39,277 nt of DNA from Paludibacteraceae bacterium (GTDB lineage Bacteria; Bacteroidota; Bacteroidia; Bacteroidales; Paludibacteraceae). The notes beneath the pieces were generated by a model, which was not told the DNA's origin, ran no database searches, and worked only from the letters and a program-made list of their open reading frames with translations. The position numbers and the translations under genes are program-made. The stretch lies in the NCBI GenBank assembly GCA_905234025.1, contig CAJOFT010000005.1, positions 23,021 to 62,297 on the forward strand. Reading direction: 5' to 3'. Positions 28,394 to 34,664 of the stretch are shown here, one piece after another. How positions within the stretch are numbered: the stretch's first letter is position 1; each line of letters starts with the position of its first letter.

Positions 28394-29291
28394 ACGTCAT
28401 GTTGGCGTCTAACCAGTGTATTGTTTTGTCTGCGCGGAACCACGTCATTTGTCGTTTGGCGTAGTGCCGCGAATTTTGTTTGATCAGTCTTATTGCTTCT
28501 TCGCGGGTCGTCTTGCCGTCAAAATAATCGAATAGTTCGCGGTACCCTACGGTTTGCAGGCTGTTCAGTTCCCGCAACGGATAAACCGTACGTGCTTCCT
28601 CTTCTAATCCTGCTTCCATCATGGCATCTACACGCCGGTTGATACGTTCGTACAGTTCTTCTCTCGGACGTTCCAGACCTACTTTCACTATCCCGAACGA
28701 ACGTTTGGTTTGTGCTTCACGCCGGAAGTGTGAATAGGGTTCGCCTGCACTTAATGTCACTTCCAGACAATGCATTAACCTTTGCGGATTCTGACGGTCA
28801 ACGGTTTCCCAGTATGCTTTGTCTAACCGTTCCACTTCGTTTTGCAGCCATTCCAACCCCTTCTCCGCATAATCCTGTCTTACCTTTTCCCGCACGTCTG
28901 CCCGCACTGCCGGTATATCGTCAAACCCCTTGCACACGGCATCTATATACAGCATGCTTCCGCCTGTCAGTATCGCAAACACCTCTTTGGGTACGCGGGT
29001 CTTTACGTCTCGGTCACTGACCGCGCCTGCCAGTTTCTCCAACACCTCTAACGCGTCCCGCTCGTACATTCCCGCGTTGTAGTCTTCCCGCACGGACTTT
29101 GTCCCGACGAAGTAATGCTTCACCCGTTCCAATTCCGTGGCAGTCGGTGCGGCTGTTCCGATCGGTATTTCACGGTATATCTGTCGCGAGTCGGCGCTAA
29201 CAATCGGGCACCCGTATGCTTCTGCCACCCGCAATGTCAGTTCCGTCTTCCCGACTCCCGTCGGTCCTGTTATCACTAACAGCGTCCCCAT
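28326..29291 (-). CDS. miaA: tRNA dimethylallyltransferase MiaA carrying an in-frame palindromic insertion
   Basis: VITGPTGVGKTELTLRVAE, VSADSRQIYREIPIGTAAPT, LTGGSMLYIDAVCKGFDDIP; extra AVSDRDVKTRVPKE segment before VFAILTGGS. Confidence 0.94.
   Translation of the reverse strand: MGTLLVITGPTGVGKTELTLRVAEAYGCPIVSADSRQIYREIPIGTAAPTATELERVKHYFVGTKSVREDYNAGMYERDALEVLEKLAGAVSDRDVKTRVPKEVFAILTGGSMLYIDAVCKGFDDIPAVRADVREKVRQDYAEKGLEWLQNEVERLDKAYWETVDRQNPQRLMHCLEVTLSAGEPYSHFRREAQTKRSFGIVKVGLERPREELYERINRRVDAMMEAGLEEEARTVYPLRELNSLQTVGYRELFDYFDGKTTREEAIRLIKQNSRHYAKRQMTWFRADKTIHWLDANMTYEEQMAHISTWLRDAVMQQEQR
28983..29026. repeat. Palindromic repeat element, short form, inside miaA
   Basis: CTCTTTGGGTACGCGGGT+CTTTACGTCTCGGTCACTGACCGCGC, identical to the two halves at 30552-30569 and 30583-30608. 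Confidence 0.85.
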
Positions 29292-29342
29292 ACAATCTAA
29301 CTTCCAACAGGGCAGCGGTCCCACTTTTAACAGCGCAGCGGT

Positions 29343-29897
29343 CTAAAACATGCTTCCGTCATCAAACGACAAATCCTGGAATCCTTCCATATCAATGTCG
29401 CCCTCGTCGTACTGGCTGTCGCCATAGAAGTCTTCGTCCGCTTCCCAGTCTGCTTTGCCGCCTTTGCCTGTCAGACCTTCCAACGGGTCTTCCGTATGCA
29501 GCTGTTTGGGTGCTTTGCCTTTGCTTTCAGTGCATTTCACGCCCTCAACGGTACCGGGTTCTATCTTCTTCAGCGAACCGAAGAAATAACGTTCGAACAT
29601 CGGGTCGAAGATATAAATCAGACGTTGTCCTTGTTCTTCCATCAGGTCGCTCAAGCGGGTGGATTCCATCACCATGTTGTCATACTCGAAGCTTGATTCC
29701 ATCGGCACAAGCGTCACTTCCTGTTCTTTCTCCCAGCGGTCATTGCACATGAAGAACGATGTCATTTGGTCGTCGGGATAGTTCACCGACGCAAGGATGG
29801 CTTTGTGCAGGTCTAAAAACGTTGCTTCGCTGTCTGCCTCGAAGGTGCGCCGGAAGTTGTCAACTTCTTCGCACGAGAATGTAATTTGGTATATCAT
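29343..29897 (-). CDS. pRiA4b ORF-3 / IS1096 passenger TnpR-like family protein
   Basis: FRRTFEADSEATFLDLHKAILASVNYPDDQMTSFFMCNDRWEKEQEV and YIFDPMFERYFFGSLKKIEPG. Confidence 0.75.
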   Translation of the reverse strand: MIYQITFSCEEVDNFRRTFEADSEATFLDLHKAILASVNYPDDQMTSFFMCNDRWEKEQEVTLVPMESSFEYDNMVMESTRLSDLMEEQGQRLIYIFDPMFERYFFGSLKKIEPGTVEGVKCTESKGKAPKQLHTEDPLEGLTGKGGKADWEADEDFYGDSQYDEGDIDMEGFQDLSFDDGSMF

Positions 29898-29923
29898 TTT
29901 CCTTATTTGATAGAAATTTTGCG

Positions 29924-29954
29924 CAAAGATACAACTTTATTTTGATATGTCAAA
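29924..29954 (-). promoter_or_regulatory. Minus-strand promoter for the 29897->24165 gene cluster
   Basis: Reverse complement: TTTG (29954-29951), 19-bp spacer, TATCTTTG (29931-29924). Confidence 0.68.
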
Positions 29955-29971
29955 ATTTTGTTGTACTTTTG
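29941..29971 (+). promoter_or_regulatory. Plus-strand promoter overlapping the divergent minus promoter
   Basis: TTTG 29941-29944, 19-bp spacer, TACTTTTG 29964-29971. Confidence 0.68.
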
Positions 29972-29980
29972 CGCGAGAAA

Positions 29981-30040
29981 ATGAAAAAATATGAAAATGA
30001 GAAAATGAAAAAATGTGAAAATGAGAAAATGAAAAAATAC
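29981..30040 (+). repeat. 24-bp tandem duplication over the translation start
   Basis: ATGAAAAAATATGAAAATGAGAAA / ATGAAAAAATGTGAAAATGAGAAA / ATGAAAAAATAC. Confidence 0.88.
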
Positions 30041-30523
30041 ATTGTTATCGCCGAAGAAGGTGAACGCGACCTGATCGCCAAGTATCTCCCTGATTGTGAT
30101 TATCCTGTTATTGTAACGGGAGTTGGTGCCATTAACATTATCCGTTCCTTGCAGGATCTTCCCCGTGATGCCGGATTGATTAACATCGGCTATGCCGGCA
30201 GTTCAAACTTTGATATTGGTACGTTGGTCGAAGTCACCGAGGTGCGTCTCAATCATCCGAACGTCACTTATCCTGAGCCTGTCCTCCATCTCACCCCGCT
30301 TGCCGACCAGATAGCAACTGTCCATAATCAATTGTCAATTAAGAAAAGCATTTGCTATTCGAACTGTGATTTTGTCCTTGCTTCGGACTACAAGGATTGT
30401 GTCTTTGACATGGAATTGGCGTTTATTGCTGCTTTGGGCTTCAAGTCCTTGTCGTCATTGAAGCACGTGAGTGACAATCTCTCTCTCCACGCTTACCACG
30501 ACCTCACCCACGGTGTCGAATAA
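29981..30523 (+). CDS. Nucleoside phosphorylase-like (MTA/SAH nucleosidase superfamily) protein; true start may be 30029
   Basis: MKKYIVIAEEGERDLIAKYLPDCDYPVIVTGVGAINIIRSL, INIGYAGSSNFDIGTLVEV, DMELAFIAALG. Confidence 0.7.
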   Translation: MKKYENEKMKKCENEKMKKYIVIAEEGERDLIAKYLPDCDYPVIVTGVGAINIIRSLQDLPRDAGLINIGYAGSSNFDIGTLVEVTEVRLNHPNVTYPEPVLHLTPLADQIATVHNQLSIKKSICYSNCDFVLASDYKDCVFDMELAFIAALGFKSLSSLKHVSDNLSLHAYHDLTHGVE

Positions 30524-30551
30524 CATCGCGGATATACTCATCTTTTGCTGT

Positions 30552-30608
30552 CTCTTTGGGTACGCGGGTGTCCCGCCCGCGGCTTTACGTCTCGGTCACT
30601 GACCGCGC
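30552..30608. repeat. Palindromic repeat element, long form, intergenic copy
   Basis: Same 44 nt as in miaA, plus an internal GTCCCGCCCGCGG that makes CGCGGG-TGTCCCG-CCCGCG; second palindrome CGGTCA-C-TGACCG. Confidence 0.83.
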
Positions 30609-30638
30609 TCGCATTTTTGCGGGCGGATGTGTTTGCCC

Positions 30639-30771
30639 ACACCATACACCGTACACCGTACACCATACACCGTACACCATACACCATACACCGTACACCA
30701 TACACCATACACCATACACCGTACACCATACACCATACACCATACACCATACACCGTACACCATACACCGT
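30639..30771. repeat. 19-copy perfect-length 7-bp tandem repeat ACACC(A/G)T
   Basis: 19 consecutive 7-mers counted directly; only position 6 of the unit varies. Confidence 0.95.
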
Positions 30772-30782
30772 ACACTTAAATT

Positions 30783-30903
30783 TCACCTAACCTTACACGA
30801 ACGATACACGAAGGATAAACGAACGATAAACGAAGCGTAAACAACGCATAAGTATAAGAGCACCGTAAGAACACCGTAAGAGAAACGCAAGCAAAACGCA
30901 ATT
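30783..30903. repeat. Degenerate tandem array with 11-bp period (TAMACGAACGA-type)
   Basis: TCACCTAACCT/TACACGAACGA/TACACGAAGGA/TAAACGAACGA/TAAACGAAGCG/TAAACAACGCA/TAAGTATAAGA/GCACCGTAAGA/ACACCGTAAGA/GAAACGCAAGC/AAAACGCAATT. Confidence 0.75.
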
Positions 30904-30926
30904 TTTTCCAAAAAACACCACATTTA

Positions 30927-30958
30927 TTTGCACAATTCAAAATAATGTCGTACCTTTG
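30927..30958 (+). promoter_or_regulatory. Promoter for the OPT transporter gene
   Basis: TTTG 30927-30930, 20-bp spacer, TACCTTTG 30951-30958. Confidence 0.75.
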
Positions 30959-31004
30959 CCGCGATTTTGGGAAACTGGGCTTTCTTTGTAGAAAAAATGT
31001 ATAT

Positions 31005-32981
31005 ATGGCAGAAATAAAATTACCCGAAAATGCAGGTCGTCCGTTGAAGCCGGGCGAAAAATACGAGCCGGTTATGCCGGCAAACAGTAACTTTGCGGAA
31101 GTTACGCCTTATAGCGTACTCATGGGCGTGCTCATGGCAGTTATTTTCTCTGCCGCTGCGGCTTATCTCGGACTTAAAGTCGGGCAGGTCTTCGAGGCGG
31201 CGATACCAATTGCCATCATTGCGGTCGGACTTTCCGCAGCAACACGCCGCAAGAACGCCCTCGGCGAGAACGTCATCATTCAATCAATCGGCGCGTCCTC
31301 AGGAGTGATTGTTGCAGGAGCTATATTCACGCTTCCTGCACTCTATATCCTCCAAGCCAAGTACCCCGAGATTACGGTCAGCTTCATGCAAGTTTTCCTC
31401 TCCAGTCTCCTCGGTGGATGTCTCGGAATACTTTTCCTCATCCCCTTTAGAAAATACTTCGTGCAGGAGAAGCACGGCGAATACCCCTTCCCCGAAGCAA
31501 CGGCGACCACACAAGTCCTCGTTTCCGGCGAGCAGGGCGGTTCGCAGGCAAAACCGCTTCTCTGGGCGGCGGGAATAGGCGGATTATATGACTTCGTCGT
31601 TTCCACGTTCGGACTTTGGTCGGAATCGTTGAGCACCCGCATGACAGGCTGGGGCGAACTCCTCGCTGGCAAACTCAAACTCGTCTTTTCCATCAATACC
31701 TCGGCAGCTGTACTCGGTCTCGGTTATATCATCGGTCTCAAGTATGCCGCGGTTATTTGTGCCGGCTCGTTCTTCGTATGGTGGGTACTCTTGCCTGTGC
31801 TCGGAACGATGCCCGAAATGGCGGCTGCGGATCCGCAGATGCTCTTTACTGCCTACGGCAGAAACATCGGCATCGGAGCCATTGCCATGGCGGGACTGAT
31901 CGGCATTGTCAAGTCCTGGGGCGTCATCAAATCCGCTGTTGGCTTGGCGGGCAAGGAACTGGGCGGCAAAGGCAAAGCTGTTGTACAGGCTTCTTTGCGT
32001 ACGGAGCGTGACCTCAGTATGAAGTTCGTCGTGCTGGCGGTGGTCGTGGCACTCTTGGCAACGCTGGTGTTCTTCTGGGTAGGCGTACTGCATAACTTCG
32101 TGCAGGCATTCGTCGCTTTCCTGGTAGTGGCGGTCATTGCTTTCTTGTTCACAACTGTCGCGGCGAATGCGATTGCTATTGTCGGTAGCAACCCAGTCTC
32201 CGGCATGACGCTCATGACGCTCATCATCGCCTCGGTCGTCTTCGTGGCTATCGGCATGAAAGGGGCTTCCGGCATGGTTGGCGCTATGGTTATAGGTGGT
32301 GTCGTATGCACGGCACTCGCTATGGCTGGCGGGTTCATTACCGACCTGAAGATTGGATATTGGATTGGCACGACGCCTGCCAAGCAGGAGACTTGGAAGT
32401 TCCTCGGAACGCTTGTCTCCGCGGCTACGGTCGGCGGTGTGATGATTATTCTCAACAAGACGTATGGCTTTGTCGGAGACAACGCACTCGTTGCGCCGCA
32501 GGCGAATGCGATGGCGGCGGTTATTGAGCCGCTGATGTCAGGACAGGGAGCGCCGTGGATGCTCTATTTCGCAGGAGCGGTGCTTGCGCTGATTCTGAAC
32601 TTTATGGGCGTGCCTGTATTGGCATTTGCGTTGGGTATGTTCATTCCTTTGACGCTGAATACGCCTTTGCTCGTAGGCGGTGCCATTTCGTGGATTGTCA
32701 GCCGCCCGAGAACAACTTCAAACAAGGGCGAAGCCTCAAACAGCGACGAAGTCGCCAAACAAGAAGCGCAGGCGCGCTTCAACAAGGGCACGCTTATCGC
32801 CAGCGGTTTCATCGCAGGCGGAGCACTTATGGGTGTGGTATCTGCTATCATCAAGTTCTGCGGTGCAGAGTGTTATCTGACCGGTTGGGCTGCCTCTTCC
32901 GGCGCACAGATAACGGCTATCGTTGCCTACATCGCCCTCATCACCTATTTTATAATAGCAAGTCAAAAATCAACAAAATAA
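31005..32981 (+). CDS. OPT family oligopeptide transporter
   Basis: Multi-TM; EYPFPEATATTQVLVSGEQGGSQAKPLLWAAGIGGLYDF; N-terminal PYSVLMGVLMAVIFSAAAAYLGLKVGQVFEAAIP. Confidence 0.93.
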   Translation: MAEIKLPENAGRPLKPGEKYEPVMPANSNFAEVTPYSVLMGVLMAVIFSAAAAYLGLKVGQVFEAAIPIAIIAVGLSAATRRKNALGENVIIQSIGASSGVIVAGAIFTLPALYILQAKYPEITVSFMQVFLSSLLGGCLGILFLIPFRKYFVQEKHGEYPFPEATATTQVLVSGEQGGSQAKPLLWAAGIGGLYDFVVSTFGLWSESLSTRMTGWGELLAGKLKLVFSINTSAAVLGLGYIIGLKYAAVICAGSFFVWWVLLPVLGTMPEMAAADPQMLFTAYGRNIGIGAIAMAGLIGIVKSWGVIKSAVGLAGKELGGKGKAVVQASLRTERDLSMKFVVLAVVVALLATLVFFWVGVLHNFVQAFVAFLVVAVIAFLFTTVAANAIAIVGSNPVSGMTLMTLIIASVVFVAIGMKGASGMVGAMVIGGVVCTALAMAGGFITDLKIGYWIGTTPAKQETWKFLGTLVSAATVGGVMIILNKTYGFVGDNALVAPQANAMAAVIEPLMSGQGAPWMLYFAGAVLALILNFMGVPVLAFALGMFIPLTLNTPLLVGGAISWIVSRPRTTSNKGEASNSDEVAKQEAQARFNKGTLIASGFIAGGALMGVVSAIIKFCGAECYLTGWAASSGAQITAIVAYIALITYFIIASQKSTK

Positions 32982-33014
32982 CAAATAAACATAATAACAA
33001 AAACAACAATTCCT

Positions 33015-33985
33015 ATGGTAAACTACAAAGACCTCGGCCTTGTGAACACCCGTGAGATGTTTGCGAAGGCAATCAAAGGCGGCTACGCTATTCCCGCCTT
33101 CAATTTCAACAACATGGAGCAACTGCAAGCCATCGTGAAGGCTTCTGCAGAAACCAAATCGCCGGTTATTCTCCAAGTATCCAAAGGTGCTCGTAACTAC
33201 GCCAACGGCACTCTTCTCCGCTACCTCGCTGAAGGAGCTGTTGCTTATGCACGCGAATTGGGTTGGGAAAAACCGCAAATCGTGCTGCACCTCGACCACG
33301 GTGACAGCTTCGAAACCTGCAAATCCTGCATCGACAGCGGTTTCTCAAGCGTTATGATCGACGGTTCTTCCCTTCCTTATGAAGAGAACATCGCCCTCAC
33401 CAAGAAAGTTGTTAGGCAGAGCTCGGCGTACTCGCAGGCGTGGAAGACGAAGTGGCTTCCGAAGAATCCCACTACACCAAACCCGAAGAAGTGATTGACT
33501 TCGCTACCCGCACAGGTTGCGACTCGCTTGCTATCTCTATTGGTACTTCGCACGGTGCGTATAAGTTCAAACCCGAACAGTGCACCCGTGACCCGAAGAC
33601 CGGACGTCTTGTTCCTCCTCCGTTGGCATTTGACGTGCTTGACGCTGTAATGGAGAAACTGCCCGGCTTCCCCATCGTTCTCCACGGCTCGTCTTCTGTT
33701 CCGCAGGAGTATGTGGACATGATCAACCGATACGGTGGTAAGTTGCCCGATGCAGTGGGTATTCCTGAGGAGCAGCTCCGCAAAGCTGCCAAGAGTGCTG
33801 TCTGCAAGATTAACATTGACTCCGACAGCCGTCTGGCGTTCACCGCTGCAGTGCGCAAAGTCCTTGCCGAGAAGCCCGCAGAGTTTGACCCGCGCAAATA
33901 CTGTGGTCCTGCCCGCGACCTCATGGAGGAGCTCTACAAGCACAAAATCATCAACGTCCTCGGCTCCGACGGCAAAGCAGAATAA
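33015..33985 (+). pseudogene. fba: Class II fructose-1,6-bisphosphate aldolase with frameshifting internal deletion
   Basis: ORF 33015..33494 (HLDHGDSFETCKSCIDSGFSSVMIDGS...TKKVV) and ORF 33440..33985 (VEDEVASEESHYT...NVLGSDGKAE) are two frames of one gene; AELGVLAGVEDEV continues in the second frame. Confidence 0.88.
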
Positions 33986-33993
33986 ATGAATTA

Positions 33994-34050
33994 GTTTGAG
34001 TCCTATGGACTTTGTTTGAGGGTTTGAATCCTTTAGGATTGCGTTTGAAT
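33994..34050. repeat. Two hairpin repeats GTTTG-N5-loop-N5'-NNGTTTGA upstream of the four-helix-bundle gene
   Basis: GTTTG-AGTCC-TAT-GGACT-TTGTTTGA and GTTTG-AATCC-TTTA-GGATT-GCGTTTGA. Confidence 0.75.
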
Positions 34051-34440
34051 ATGACAATCAAAAAATTTGAAGATCTTGAATCTTGGCAGCAGGCACGTTT
34101 GCTTTGCAAAGAGGTTTATCAAGTTACTCAAACACAAGGGTTTGAAAGGGATATACGTTTTTGTTCTCAAATCCGAGCCGCGGTAGGTTCTATTATGGAT
34201 AATATCGCGGAAGGATTTGAGCGCGAAGGCAAAAAAGAATTCGTTCAGTTCTTATATATTGCTAAAGGTTCTTGTGGCGAGGTACGCAGTCAGTTATATC
34301 GGGCTTTTGATGTCGGTTATATTACTGAGAATCAGTTTCTTCAGTTGAAGGAAAAGACACTTGATTTAGGCAATAAGCTAACAAATTTCATTCGTTATTT
34401 GAATAGAACTGACATTCAAGGTAAAAAGTATAAGGCGTAA
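34051..34440 (+). CDS. Four helix bundle protein (23S rRNA intervening sequence protein, IVP family)
   Basis: KKFEDLESWQQARLLCKEVYQ, QIRAAVGSIMDNIAEGFEREGKKEFVQFLYIAKGSCGEVRSQLYRA. Confidence 0.92.
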   Translation: MTIKKFEDLESWQQARLLCKEVYQVTQTQGFERDIRFCSQIRAAVGSIMDNIAEGFEREGKKEFVQFLYIAKGSCGEVRSQLYRAFDVGYITENQFLQLKEKTLDLGNKLTNFIRYLNRTDIQGKKYKA

Positions 34441-34444
34441 ACTC

Positions 34445-34658
34445 TCAAACCAAGCGATTTATCGCTCAAACAATGTCAAACCAAGCGATTTATCGCTCAA
34501 ACAATGTCAAACCAAGCGATTTATCGCTCAAACAATGTCAAACCAAGCGGTTTATCGCTCAAACAATGTCAAACCAAGCGGTTTACCGCTCAAACAATGT
34601 CAAACCAAGCGGTTTACCGCTCAAATGTCAAACCAAGCGGTTTATCGCTCAAACAATT
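34445..34658. repeat. Seven-copy ~31-bp hairpin tandem repeat
   Basis: TCAAACCAAGCGRTTTAYCGCTCAAACAATG; copies at 34445, 34476, 34507, 34538, 34569, 34600 (28 bp) and 34628. Confidence 0.95.
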
Positions 34659-34664
34659 TAAAAA

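Noticed and set aside
29343-29897. Transposon, based on the TnpR-like family name
   Set aside because: No transposase, terminal inverted repeats or target duplications; this family is commonly a stand-alone chromosomal gene.
30538-30840. ORFs of repetitive protein (MVYGVRCMVYG..., HTPYTIHRTPYT...)
   Set aside because: They are translations of the 7-bp tandem array in different frames and strands, with no plausible start context or homology.
33440-33985. Independent gene starting at 33440
   Set aside because: It is the C-terminal half of the frameshifted aldolase; AELGVLAG upstream of the ATG is still in its frame.
34445-34658. CRISPR-like direct repeats
   Set aside because: Units are contiguous with no variable spacers; the internal variation is in the stem, and no cas genes are present.
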